Assembly (NCBI GenBank): GCA_958450365.1
Contig: CAUEEP010000299.1
Span: forward strand, 124,001-188,000
Length of the DNA: 64,000 bases
DNA from: Mesorhabditis belari
Taxonomy: Eukaryota > Nematoda > Chromadorea > Rhabditida > Rhabditidae
Direction: 5' to 3'
A program made the position numbers and the translations under genes. This document shows, piece after piece, positions 21,117-33,129 of the stretch. Within the stretch, counting starts at the first letter, position 1; every line of letters begins with the position of its first letter. The notes beneath the pieces are model-generated. The model was given only the letters and a program-made list of their open reading frames with translations, made no database searches and was not told the DNA's origin.

Positions 21117-24100
21117 TCATTTCAACATTGCATTGAAATGTTTAAAATATATGTCGCTTTCCTCGAAATTATTGTAAATGAGCTGCTCTCCGAAGACGTT
21201 TCGAAGTGCAGGTACGACTGGTTTCACCTAAATTTTAGAGTCAAAATTAAAAGCTAACAACAAACCCTCGGCCTCAACATAGCTTTCAATTTTAATTTCA
21301 TCATTGGCTCCAAGAAAATGATCAACCACATTTGGATAATTATCTAAAAAAAGTTCTTTGAATACGTTTTTGAAAATCAGTCTCACTTGTGCATGCATTA
21401 AGTAGAAAAACACATATGTGTAGAACGTTTGAGCATAGAGAGTTCGATCAACAAGAAATTGATATTCAGCTAACAATAGTATAGATGTAATCGATTTGTA
21501 TGGAGCTAATCGTAAAAGTAAACGAGACGCTTTGAAATTGCCTTGAGTGTTGTATCTGAAGAAAGGAAACCTTTTTTGCAGTAATGGAACAGTTAGCAAT
21601 CATCAGGACATTCAGAAGTTATCCTAGATTTGTTCTATGGAGACTTGTAAGGCTTCGAAGCTTTTTTTTACTTGAATAGGAGCTTAAAATCGTGCTTGTC
21701 TCCCGTAATCCATAAGTGTTACCGTAATCAAGACAATTAGAGATTGCTCTACAACAGACTAAAGTCAGATTGCTATAAAGTCAGACTGATCTCAAGATCA
21801 GAGGTTTGAACTGGGACACGCTTTAACGGACAAACTATTGTGTTGAGTAATAACAAGGAAAGGTCAACTGGCTGAGCCGGCGAAATGCTATTACCAACAA
21901 GAAATATGAAATAGATAACAAGAAACTTCACACAAAGAACACCAGGCAGCATTTCTTGAAAAAAGGAAAGAAAGATCCTAAGTGGGGATCGAACTCGGGA
22001 AGCCTTACTCTGAAAGCGAGCGCTGTACCACTCGGTCACGGCTGCACCAAATTGAGACTGCAAGGCGGCCCCTAAGACCCAAATGACCGAATTGAGACTG
22101 CAAGGCGGCCCCTAAGACCCAAATGACCGAATTTAGAATGCAAGGCGGCCCCTAAGACCCAAATGACCGAATTGAGACTGCAAGGCGGCCCCTAAGACCC
22201 AAATGACCGAATTGAGACTGCATGGCGGCCCCTAAGACCCAAATGACCGAATTTAGAATGCAAGGCGGCCCCTAAGACCCAAATGACCGAATTGAAACTG
22301 CAAGGCGGCCCCTAAGACCCAAATGACCGAATTTAGAATGCAAGGCGGCCCCTAAGACCCAAATGACCGAATTGAGACTGCAAAGCGGCCCCTAAGACCC
22401 AAATGACCGAATTTAGAATGCAAGGCGGCCCCTAAGACCCAAATGACCGAATTGAGACTGCAAGGCGGCCCCTAAGACCCAAATGACCGAATTGAGACTG
22501 CATGGCGGCCCCTAAGACCCAAATGACCGAATTTAGAATGCAAGGCGGCCCCTAAGACCCAAATGACCGAATTGAAACTGCAAGGCGGCCCCTAAGACCC
22601 AAATGACCGAATTTAGAATGCAAGGCGGCCCCTAAGACCCAAATGACCGAATTGAGACTGCAAAGCGGCCCCTAAGACCCAAATGACCGAATTTAGAATG
22701 CAAGGCGGCCCCTAAGACCCAAATGACCGAATTGAGACTGCAAGGCGGCCCCTAAGACCCAAATGACCGAATTTAGAATGCAAGGCGGCCCCTAAGACCC
22801 AAATGACCGAATTGAGACTGCAAGGCGGCCCCTAAGACCCAAATGACCGAATTTAGAATGCAAGGCGGCCCCTAAGACCCAAATGACCGAATTGAGACTG
22901 CAAGGCGGCCCCTAAGACCCAAATGACCACATTTTCAGAGGGCACCTTTTGATAGTACTTTTAGATTTAGATAGTAGATTTTCAGCGTCCTAACAAAACT
23001 TTAGACGTTTATAACTCCTTACAGATTGTCATTTAGCAAAAAACGAAATATATATCCGGAATCAGCATGAAATTCTGCGTCGAATGGCATAGGTCGCATA
23101 GCATTTGGCTAGCCAGTTGCCCTTCCCTTGTAAATCTTTCACCCAAATTCATTTTCTAATTGAATAAGTCTCAAGCTATCAAATGAAATACGGTTTTTTT
23201 CAGATGGCTAATCATTTCTCTTGCAAATGGCTTTTGAAAGCTTCTGAAAAGCTTTGTTTAGAAGGTTTTTCATTATCAAAAATCCGAGTGTTCAAAGACG
23301 ACAAGGTTCGATTGATGCGATTTGGACCGTTGCTTCCAATCAAACCTATTTTAATGACAATAAGCGCAGATAGCGCACAAAAAGTTAGGTCTTCCAGTAG
23401 AATTTCAGAATAATCCGTTCAGAAAAATCTGTTTAGCGCTTTAGAGCACTTATTCAACTGGTCTATACTACATACTCGTCTTTCAATAGAAAACTCACCT
23501 CGCATCGATTGTCGAATATCTCTTCTGCCAAACCTCTAGATATTTCTGCTTGCAAATTCTATAAACGTGATAAAAAAACTAAAAAAGAAATTAGAGGGAA
23601 ATTTGTTAGAAATTAGAGTGAAATTTGTTTACTCACAAAGATGCCGACAATTTGCACAACGTAGCTGATCCCATAAGCTAACCAACCCGGCAAGAGACTC
23701 GTATAGAAAACAATGAGATCAAATACCAAAAGGGTTAGCTGAAATGGAGATTACTTGGGGTGATTTTGGGAAAGTCTACCGTTCCCAAAATGATCTTCAA
23801 TCCGATGTGATTATTTGGGTATTTGTTCTCGTAATTCTCAAGATTCCGCATCGCAATGTAGCGTTCGATGGCGTAGCTTGAGGTCATGTTTAGACACACA
23901 GCGGCAACTGAAAATTGCGTAAAAATCTTTTCAAAGCTAGGCAGAAAGCTTAAGAGTTTTCTAAAGTAAGTATTTTAACCACTAGATTTACTTGTTACCA
24001 CTTTCTGATGTGCTTTTATTCGATTCAATCTCAATCGATTCGAGTCTTAAGTACAAGTACAGATCAAGAGCTTACTATTAGCTAACTTATTAAGAAAAAA

Positions 24101-27061
24101 GTTCTATTATATAGAAAAATCGTTAGATTTTATAAAATCTAATGATCTATGAAGATCTATAAAGCCAATCTATGAAGATTTATAATTAAATTAATAAAAA
24201 ACAATCAGATCCAAAGATTCACGTCCGGATTCGAAGATCCTTTAGTTACATGAGATTTCATGATCCGAAGATCTAAGTATTGTTATCCTACTTGTAATTT
24301 AAGGATTGCAAAGACAATCTAGACTAGAACTATGCAAGAGATATTGATAGAATTGGCTCAACGACACGTAAAAACATCCAGTAGCCTTACCGTGAAAGTC
24401 TAATTACCTGAAGACCTAAACCTAATTACCTAATTACCTTACGCATGTCAAACGTTGATTAACACTGCACTCTTAAGGTTTTATTCCGAAATCAATTCTA
24501 GTTTTGGATTCATACCATTCAATTTTTAGAAAGATCACATAAAGCCAAACAACTTCCTTGTTAAAACTAATTTCTGCACTGTTTTCAGGTTCAACAAAAA
24601 CAGTTTTCTAAAAAAACAGATTTAGCCTTGTTTCTTGCTACAAAGAACAAGTAATTTTTAGTTGTTTTGATAAAATTACTGAGAAATTCAATCACAATTG
24701 CTCGCCTACATGCTTTTCAAAAGAAATTTCCACTGAAGCAGAAAATGACATGTTATTCAATGATTGTTTTTGAAATCTTCAAAACTAACGTGCTTCTGAG
24801 AAGAAAGAGCAAATTTGGAAAGAAAATCCATTGATTAGATTGATGACTTGAAGGATATGACGGAATTGGCGAATAAAAGTCGCGATGATCAGAAATATCG
24901 GTTGAAAGAGTAGAATCGTTGTCAGATTTGGGTGGAAAATCTGGAAATTCAAAGCTTTTAAACTCCAAAAGTTCCATTGAGTAAAAAAAGAACTTTTATA
25001 ATTTGTTCGTGGTAAATTTTTCTTTCGAATGAGCTGATTTCACAATCACGATGCAGCAAAGCAGAATCACGATGCAACTAACCCTTTTTGAAGTCAACAA
25101 TCGTTGGAACAATGCGTACGAAAGCATTAATGAGCTGAATGTGCAAAGCTCGAGGATCTAAATTTGTTAGTTTGAGCTTTTAAGGACAAAGATTAGAACA
25201 AAAATCATCAAAGCAATGGTTAGTCAGTGATCAGTGGAAAACAAGCGTTAAATAGGCTATAACTTAACTGGTTAGTCTAGCTGATTGTGAGACAGAGCTA
25301 ACTTTACAATTTCACCATTCTTGGATAGATCAAACTGGAAAAACTTTGTCCATTCCTGAATCCTAAACCTAATAGCAAAAAATTATTGTATTACTAGTGG
25401 AAAACGCTCACTAGCGTTAGCATTTTCCACACAATCTAAGTCCCGCCCCTTTTTGCCAATGGCTACGCACAAACAGACGGACGGACAGACGTCTCTTTTG
25501 CTTTATATATGTCGCAGCCGATTATGAATGAAATTTTTTGGCAAATCTTTCTAGTAGAGCAACCCTTTAATGTATGAGGACAATATTATATCATCTTGTA
25601 GCGAATTGAATTCTGCGTCGATTGGTACCAAATTTGTGAGTTTAGGTTAAAAATTGCCGGCGCTACAACGTTTCATTCAAAATCGGCGGGACCCCCGTAG
25701 CCGATTATGAATGGGTGGGTCTAGGAGCGTCCAATCATCAAGTATTTAGTATCATTCAACGCAGAATCATTGATAATTATATTAAATTTTTAAAATTAGC
25801 AAGATTTGATGAAAAGAAAAAAAATTAGAGCAAAAGAACTGTTTGTTCAAGAGAAAACTTTGAAGCCCCATAATTTGTGTTCTTTTTATCCAATCTTTCT
25901 AATTTTAAAAATTTAACATAATTATGAATGATTCTGCGTTGAATGATACTAAATACTTGATGGTTGGACGCTCCTAGACCCACTCATTCATAATCGGCTA
26001 CGACATATATGCCGCAGCCGCTCGTGATTGAATCACCATCGGTCAAATGTTTCGTTAAAAAACTTTCAATCACCATCGACTAGCCGTTAGTGATTGAATC
26101 AGCGAAACTAGCGGCTGAAAATCACGAGCGGCTGCGACATATATAGTAGATAAGTCTAGTCTAACAAAAAAACTAGAAACTTTATACAAATAAGCAAATA
26201 CAACTGAGCAGGAAACTGCCAGTAAGGCCATAAGCCTGAGAAGACTAATAGTAATAGTAACTGCCCGACTAATAGTAAGGCTTATGGCCTTACTATTAGT
26301 CGGGCAGTGGCTCTTGTGACAGACCATTCCATTTCCTTGGAACTAGGAATTGACTATCGAGATCTCGAGGCTTATCAGCACTAACTAGGGAATTATTTCA
26401 ACTTACCACCGATTTTTGAAACCGCACCTAACTCCAAAATGCCCCCGTAGGATTCTAAGAAACACGTATTTTTTTTATTTTTGCCTCAAAGACTCTGGTT
26501 TTCGAGAAAAAAAGGGTCCAAAGTTTCAGCAATTTTTCCCAACCACACCTATAAGAAGAGAAAGGAGCCTTCGGCACGGCGCTCTCTTATAGATGCTCTC
26601 TTAGCGAAAGCTAAGAGGGCAAAGCTAAGAGGGAAAGGTAGCGAAAGCAGGCCTGGAGGATACTGGGCTAGACTACGAGACCTAGACCATCTTTGCTCGC
26701 GGGTTCAATTCCGGTTGCCACCAATTTTTTCTCTTTTTTCTCACAAGTATAAAAATGTTTCTTGTGACTATTAAGTATGTGAGTATGTGTGTTTTTAAAG
26801 TATAAAAAGTATACTTTAAAATTTCCAAGGCCAGACCAGTCCGAGTAAAGGCCAAGACCTGACTAGCTTCTGGCCTCTGGTCCAACTCTGAGCTTAGTAA
26901 ATTGTAACCGAATCATCGAAATCAAGTAATTAAAGTAATTATGACATAATCAGAAGTATTTTTCAACAAAAATCTACCATTTCAAGCTTTAAACTCACCA
27001 TTAGATAAACGAAATATTGCTCAAAGAGTGCCGGATGAACAAGAACTCCATGGTCGGTCAT
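21117..27061 (-). CDS. 7TM chemoreceptor, sre-like (copy A)
   Basis: Nine exons join in frame to 318 residues: 26999-27061, 25083-25157, 24790-24940, 23780-23907, 23637-23738, 23499-23578, 21387-21555, 21266-21343 and 21117-21227. Exon 1 gives MTDHGVLVHPALFEQYFVYL. Exon 2 encodes a TM segment ending LLTSKR. Exon 3 begins IFHPNLTTILLFQP. Exon 4 has the family-type TM3-end motif SSYAIERYIAMRNLENYE. Exon 6 ends in ICKQKYLEVWQKRYSTIDAR, exon 7 starts YNTQGNFKASRLLL, and exon 8 is TM7 (IIIQMWLIIFLEP). The C-terminus has IYFKHFNAM. This resembles nematode Sre/Sra-superfamily receptors, which are G-protein-coupled and mostly in sensory neurons. Exon sizes 3-7 are identical to copies B and C. Large introns hold a satellite, tRNA-like repeats and palindromes, but the ORF appears intact. 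Confidence 0.8.
21985..22047 (-). repeat. tRNA-like sequence beside the satellite
   Basis: Minus strand: GCAGCCGTGACCGAGTGG (A-box-like) and GAGTTCGATCCCC (B-box-like). The anticodon stem does not pair well. It directly abuts the 40-bp satellite. Confidence 0.5.
22049..22930. repeat. 40-bp satellite with 7-unit higher-order repeat
   Basis: Twenty-two head-to-tail 40-bp units (core ggcggcccctaagaccc). Two main types alternate, with attgagactg or atttagaatg. By eye, units 4-10 are repeated exactly as units 11-17 (same order, including rare variants catggcgg, attgaaactg and caaagcgg), giving a 280-bp higher-order unit. It sits in an intron of receptor copy A. Confidence 0.95.
25515..26150. mobile_element. 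Nested palindromic element(s)
   Basis: atatatgtcgcagccgattatgaatg near 25507 is mirrored by cattcataatcggctacgac near 25983. cgctcgtgattgaatcaccatcg near 26019 is mirrored near 26085-26135. No ORF. Probably two MITEs, one beside or inside the other, in the first or second intron region of receptor A. Confidence 0.65.
26261..26307. repeat. Perfect 21-bp stem hairpin
   Basis: ctgcccgactaatagtaagg-c is followed by a 5-base spacer (ttatg) and its exact complement. Confidence 0.85.
26655..26722 (+). repeat. Weak tRNA-like sequence
   Basis: Contains gcgggttcaattccggttgc, a B-box-like arm followed by a T run, and a loose A-box-like stretch upstream. No full cloverleaf found. Confidence 0.3.
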
Positions 27062-27397
27062 TCAAATGGGGGAAATGAATGAAATTTCCCTTCGGCGCTG
27101 TATTTTTCTCATTAATAACGCAAAAAACGAAAAAATGTATCAAATAATTAGTACATACATTGCAAGAAAAGAAAAGAAATTGAGGGAATTGAAGAGATTG
27201 AATGTTTTTAGAATGTAAAGACGAATTTGAGGCTGATTTGAAGATTTGAGTCACGTAAATCCGCTGGATTAAGCGGAAAATATTGAATTTTTCGAAGATA
27301 ATAGAATTATTTTGAGCAAACGAGCGAGTATTCATGAAATTAAGCCGAATTGTGCAGAATTGGGTAAACTCATTCACTCAGACTTTATGCTTACAAA
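27062..27397. other. Upstream region of receptor A
   Basis: AT-rich spacer directly 5' of the receptor A ATG. No exon seen. A promoter is expected here, but I recognise no element. Confidence 0.35.
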
Positions 27398-28145
27398 AAC
27401 AACGATGAAAGAGGCGTTTCAAGAGATCAGACTGTGCTTTTTTAGCTGATCTAGCTGATCAAACTTTTATAAACTGTGTGCTGATGGATAAAATACTTTC
27501 TAAAAAATGTTTTTAAGAAAAAAAACCGTACTTCTAATCTAATTTTATGGAAAATGAGAGCTTCACTTTATTGCTACAGTAATTCAGTGTAAAAGAGGTA
27601 AAATTGATGTAAAAGATGTTAAAAGCTACCGTACTTTGCCGGTTTTTATCAAGAAAACGAAATGCTATAGTTTTCCAAACCATTTTCTTTTAAAGGATCG
27701 AGGTAAAGGATGTTAAAAGTTACAGTATCCTTCTACAGGAACTGGCGAAAGTTCTGTCCTGTATAATCTAAGGTCTAGACTATCGTTGCATCGTTGTCAA
27801 AATGATCTAGCTGTTATTCGAATGTCTATTTTTAAATAAGAACTCATACCAAGACGTATCGTATAAGTATAAGCAACAAATCGTATAAGCAGAAACAAAC
27901 GGAAGCCAATCCGGCAGAATGCGCCAGTAGAAAATTGTCGAATCAAACACGACACTAGGATAAACAATTTTTTGAATACTCCTAATCATCTAAGTTCTAA
28001 GTCTGACAGATTTTCTTATATTAGTAATACTAATAACTGGTGCAGAGCTCACGCAAATTGTGATAACTCAAAATTTAAAGAAGTTATTTAAAAAAGGTAA
28101 TAAGATTTCAATTCTGTGAAAAATTGGGTATCTTTTGAGTATAAA
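27398..28145. repeat. Segmental copy of receptor C intron/exon 5 region
   Basis: 27398-27770 matches 38318-38670, 27756-27975 matches 39150-39357, and 27960-28140 matches 38915-39105, all in direct orientation but in a different order. The copy includes a broken receptor exon. Confidence 0.75.
27855..27965 (-). pseudogene. Stray receptor exon 5 copy
   Basis: Reads FYWRILPDWLPFVSAYTI, nearly the same as exon 5 of receptor C (39252-39354). It has lost the acceptor and carries a small internal duplication near the 3' end (tcgtataag repeated). No other receptor exons surround it. Confidence 0.75.
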
Positions 28146-28779
28146 CACTTATAAAAGAATGTAAATCAGAGATTCAAATAGTGGATTTAAAAAGAACAGA
28201 ACTTTCTGTAGTTGCTTCGACAAAAAAGAGAATCGGAGTATTGTAGCTTTTCTACAAAGCTTGTCTTTAGAATCCCCACAGAATTCTGCGAAAAGATAGT
28301 AAAAGCTATCGTACTCTGCTGTCGTTTTCACGTAAAATGAGAGGATTACTGTGGTTTTTCGTTAACGCACTCTTTAGAAAACATTTGAATCAAGGAAAGC
28401 TGTCTCTTTACATTGCAACAGTAAAACAACAATGACTATAAGTTTCGAAGAGTTTGAAAGAGTCAAATAAGTAAAATTATCAAAATGAGGGATTCTCAAA
28501 GGTCAAGTCAAAGAAAAAGTTAATTCAGAGCTTTGATGCCTTTTTTTGAAAAGAATAAGGCAATGATCAAGGGACCAAAAACTATCAGAAATGTTTTTAC
28601 ATTGTGCTCCGATTTTTCGTTATTTTATCTCAAATCTTGTTTCTTTTTAAGTATTTTTACGTAATTTTGGATTGTTTAGCAGTTTTTTTTAATTTAGCTG
28701 GATTATTGATCATTAAAGTATAGCTGGATCATCCAGAGTCTCATCATTTGATCATCATTTGAAAAGCTGCGTTTGCACA
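28146..28779. other. Spacer between receptors A and B
   Basis: AT-rich. No exon or clear repeat seen. Confidence 0.3.
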
Positions 28780-29090
28780 TACACTGGTGGTCATATGTAT
28801 TAGTAAATTTAATAGTCTATTGGCCCTTCTTTGGATTTTCGGGCTGGTTTGCGATTAATGGTGTTTCTTTGATTAAAGCACCTCCCTTTTCACCAGATTT
28901 GAACGTTATCGAGAATCGATTGTGAAAGCGAAATTGAATGAGAAACACTTTTCGTCCAAAGTCGAGCTTTGACTCTGTCTACGTCTTGTATGGAATCAAA
29001 TTGGATCATCAGTTTTGCACAATTTGGTCGACTCGATGCCCAGACGGATAGAAAAAGCCATTCAAGCTAAAGGAGGGCCAATAGACTATT
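28780..29090 (+). pseudogene. Tc-type transposase C-terminal remnant
   Basis: Reads SPDLNVIENRL, the SPDLNPIEN block holding the last catalytic acid of Tc1/Tc3-like transposases. After a frame change it reads LVDSMPRRIEKAIQAKGGP, the usual C-terminus. Stops and shifts separate the pieces. Confidence 0.75.
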
Positions 29091-29463
29091 AATGATCAAT
29101 GTCTCTGCAATTCTGTTTGTTCACTTTCATTCATTTTGATTCGACGCTTTTGATCTTTTTGACTATTCAATACACAGTTTTATTCCACACTAAATAACCT
29201 TAAATGAAAGTGAATCAGGCAAAAGAGTATCACAGTTTTACTCACTGTTTGGAAAGCGAGCAATACTTGTAAGGATCGTGCCCTAATCCTAGGCTATTTG
29301 TCAGTCTTTCAAATGTTTCTTTGAATAGAAAATCATGTGAATTTTCTGATTTTGTTTGACGGAACTGTATTTGGAACAAAAAACCGATCATTTGCAACAA
29401 GAAACCAATTATTTGGAACCGTTTTCGTGAGCAAATTCTCATTTCTATTCATTCTATCCCTTC

Positions 29464-32400
29464 TCATTTCCACATCGTCGTAAACTGTCGAAAATAAACA
29501 TCGCCTTGTTCATAATTCTCATATTTCAACTTTTTACCGAAAGCATTATTGAGGCTTTGCTCTGTTTTAATCTAAAAATAACTGAAGTAAGCAAAAAAAG
29601 GCTTTCAATACCTTATTATTAGACATTGTTAACTCCAGAAATTTACTCCTCAAAGCTGGTTCGTAAAATATTGTTAACCACATTTGACCTTGGATCTAAA
29701 GCTTTGTTTTTTGTTTATCAACTTTAGAATAACTACCTGAAAATGAGCTAAATAATAGAAAATAAAGATGAAAAATGTTTGTGTATAGAGGGAATAACCA
29801 GCCACGTATTCGTAATTGGCAATCACAAAGATAGAGGTAATACTTTTGTATGGAGCAAGGAATAGCATGACACGAGAAGCTTTGTAGTTTGACAGAGTAC
29901 TGTACCTGAAATGTTTCCATTGAAAAGTTCGAATTGAATATTCTCAAGATAAAAACAATCAACTTTAACCTATTAACCCATTTCGTCTAATCTAGACTTA
30001 AGGTTTGAGTTCTAATCAGAATTTACTTTCATAAACATTTATAAACAGCAAAATCTTGTCAACTAAAAGTCTTTATTAGGTAAGTGGCTGTGAAAATAGA
30101 TTTACAGTCAGATTTAGCCTTGTTTAACTTGTCAAATCTTTCAAGTTACAAGTACAATTGCTAACTAGAGAAAGCCACGAAGTTAAGCTGAGCTTTCTGG
30201 AAATCTAGTGCACTTTATAGAATCGGATATGAGGGATCCGAATCTGAAATCAAAATCTGTCAAATGTCTTTCCGGGCGTGTAAAACTTTAATCGAAAATT
30301 TCAATGTAAAAGAAAATGCTGGAAAAGAAACAAAAAAATTCAAAACGGATGCTTAAACGGTCAAAAGGCTCCTTCTCTGGCCGTAAAAAGGTGCTTTGAT
30401 GGCCTAATGGGTAGCGTTTGACTGCCGCCCTCAAGATCGTGGTTCGGTCTCGAGTTCAGCTTTTTCTTTTAGTTTTTCTTTTGGAGCAACTTCGGATTTG
30501 ATTTAAACCATTTAAACCTAATTGCATTATGATTTTTCTTTTAATTTCTTCGATCGTATATCGTTTATACAATTTGCACATATTCCTTGCAAATTTACAC
30601 AAAAATCCAACATTTAAATGCAATTAAAAGCTAATAAAAGCTGTAATTAAAAGCTGTAATTGAAAGCTACAATTTCTATTGCTTTCTCTACTAAGTTGAG
30701 CATAATAAATGTCTGTTGAATGGCTAATAATGCTATGAAAACGTCTTTGGCTAGAGTTATTCTCAGAATAAATGGAATAGAAGCTGATCTTCGAAATGCT
30801 GCGGTAAACTTTGTGCTAGAATTTTGATTAGCTGATCTAGGCTATTAAAATCGAACTTTTATAACTTTATAGAAAACGTAACAGTTTTTAGCCAGTTTTT
30901 TAAAAACAAGCAAAGTCTTGGCCCGCTCAATGCCAACTTTTTAAAATTTAAGAGTTTCGCCGTTAAGTTTCAAGTTTTTTCCAGTTAGATCTATCCAAAT
31001 TCGTACCTGTCCTCCACTGTGCAATATCTCTTTTGATAAACTGCTAAATATTTCTGTTTGCAAACGAAATACAATTTGATGAAAAACTAAATATGTACAA
31101 TGAAAAGTTGTGTAAATTCCTTACCACAATGGCGATAAAATGAATGAAATATGAAGTAATGAAGACAACCCATGAAACAGCCCATTTTTGAAAAAAGAGA
31201 ATCGCTTCGATCACTTCGAATAGAGCCTGGAAAAATTGGTAGTTGAAGATTTTAAATAGAAACTTTACCAAAGAAAACAAAATCCTCCAGCCTAGTCGAT
31301 TTGTCGGGAATTTTTGTTCGTAACTTTCGAGATTTCTCATTGCAATGAACCTTTCGAGAGCATAGCCCATCGTCATGTGAAGGGAACAGCCAACAACTGA
31401 AAACTGACAGCCAACAACTGACAAGTTTGTGCAAAATTGAACTCAAAACTCAAAGATGCAACTTTTCCGAATCAAATCAGCTAGGACGAATCAGAGCCAG
31501 GACGGATCTCGTTTAAAGCAAATCGGTTTCTCAATAATTTATCAGGTATTAAAGGATGAAATCTGTTTTTAGATCGATTTCAACCGTGAGTACAGTCTTG
31601 CACAAAAAAGATGCCACATTTACAAAATTTTACCACTAATTTTGAGTAATTAAACTTTTTCCAAATTCTATGTCGAGTTAGGCGACGGCTCATTGTCATT
31701 GAATTGATATCTTTGTTGAATTGTGGATGGACGAGTCGGACGCCATCGGCATTGATCGGCATTGAGAATCGCCTTTTTCTGCGCCAATACGACTGCCTTG
31801 TTTTCTGACTGTTGGACGTCCACTTCCTGGTCCGTGTGCACATTTCTTGTCGTTTTTTCTTTGATACAATGCGGGAAACGGTTCCCTCATCACATTTGAA
31901 CAACTCGTTCAAAATTCCAAAAGGAAACCGCCTTACAGCGGACCTTTTGGAATTTTGACCTTACAGATGACAAGCGGTTACCCGGCCGCACAAAGAACAC
32001 TTCAGAGATTTTTCTTTTGCATTGAAGATGGTAGAAAAAGAAGATATTGAGCTGTAGATTTGTATTCAAGGCTTTTCGAAGACGTGGAATCGATTGGAGC
32101 TATTCATTTTGTTGAGTCTACTAACTTGGGTGTCATTTTAGAGAAAGTTTTAAGCCTACTTTAAATTCTACTGATTGAAATTAAGTCCTCACACGATTCA
32201 GCAGCAAACGAAAACAATTGAAAAGTGTTGGCATCAAGGAATCCGATGAGGTCCAAAGCGTGTCGAAGCAATCGAATCAATGTGGCAATGGTGACCAAAA
32301 TTGGTTGCACGAGGAGGATCAGGTTCAAATTTGGATGGAAAACCTGAACTTTTAGGTCAAAGTCAAGATTGGCTAATATTTTTTGAAATTTACCCGTTTC

Positions 32401-32763
32401 CTCGTAAGCAAATGCCAATAGATCGATAGAGTTAACAACAAGAAAAAAAATAAGATCACTTCTAATAGCTGAAAGTTCAGTTATCGTAAAAAGCTCGTTT
32501 ACTGATTGTACGTTGTGCTCAACAAATGAAAACACAAACTTACTAGTGCACTTAATTCCAGCAGGACTCTAAAGAGAGCCTAAAGATCGTAAAGATCGTA
32601 AAGATCGTAAAGACTTAGAGTCTAAAGATCTAATCAAGTGCAATTCCATTTTCAAGCAACAGTACAATCACAAAACCAAATCTCTAACTAAACTTACCAT
32701 TAGATAAATAAAATAATCTTCAAAAAACGATGGATGAATCAAAGCACCGTGTTGGCTCATCAT
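29464..32763 (-). CDS. 7TM chemoreceptor, sre-like (copy B)
   Basis: Nine exons in frame, 320 residues: 32698-32763, 32394-32468, 32193-32343, 31269-31396, 31125-31226, 31007-31086, 29737-29905, 29612-29695 and 29464-29571. Two adjacent ATGs give MMSQHGALIHP or MSQHGALIHP; the second matches copy C. Motifs are VILFFFLLLTLSIYWHLLTR (TM1), VFHPNLNLILLVQP, TMGYALERFIAMRNLESYEQ, VCKQKYLAVYQKRYCTVEDR, YSTLSNYKASRVML, QMWLTIFYEP and a C-terminus DVYFRQFTTMWK. Same family and exon plan as A and C; lengths of exons 2-7 are identical. Predicted plasma-membrane GPCR of sensory neurons. The third intron contains a Tc-like transposon remnant. No defect seen. Confidence 0.82.
30391..30462 (+). repeat. tRNA-like sequence
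   Basis: GATGGCCTAATGGGTAGCG (A-box-like), then CGTGGTTCGGTCTCGAG (B-box-like with changes) and a T-rich tail. 72-base spacing fits a tRNA, but stems are imperfect. Lies in an intron of receptor B. Confidence 0.5.
31580..31915 (-). pseudogene. Tc-like transposase N-terminal remnant
   Basis: Reads ELFKCDEGTVSRIVSKKKRQ in one frame and GSGRPTVRKQGSR in another, the helix-turn-helix and GRPR region of Tc1/Tc3-like transposases. Frameshifted, with no catalytic domain seen. In an intron of receptor B. Confidence 0.65.
31916..32130. repeat. Transposon-end-like repeat
   Basis: Related to 8975-9410. Abuts the Tc-like transposase remnant and is probably the terminal part of the same element. Confidence 0.5.
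32578..32615. repeat. 9-bp tandem repeat (aaagatcgt)
   Basis: Four copies in the first intron of receptor B. Confidence 0.85.
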
Positions 32764-33129
32764 TTAAGCTAAATCGTTTGATTCAATAATTCAAATCAAA
32801 AACTGATATTAAAATCAAATTTAGCGAAGCTGATTTAGCTTTTGAATGTTTTAAAACACTTTGAATCTAGTAAAAGACTTTCAAAAATCAAATGAAAGTT
32901 TAGAAAAGCAATCTAGCAAGATCAAATACAAAAACTGGTCAAGCTTACTCTGCCAAAATCCAGAAGACAGGTGAAAGGGGGTAATTTTCAATCAGCAAAT
33001 GCTAAGTAAGGCGGAAGAAAAGGCGGAATTTCTTGAATTTCTTGAGAATTGAATTATTAAATTAAAATAAAAAAGACAATTGTCACCGATTACGAAAAGG
33101 AATTCATTTTTTTTTGAATTGAAAAAATG
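32764..33129. other. Upstream region of receptor B
   Basis: AT-rich spacer. No exon or repeat recognised. Confidence 0.3.

Noticed and set aside
22049..22930. Could the regular 40-bp array be a CRISPR array?
   Set aside because: There are no unique spacers; the units are directly adjacent copies in a eukaryotic intron.
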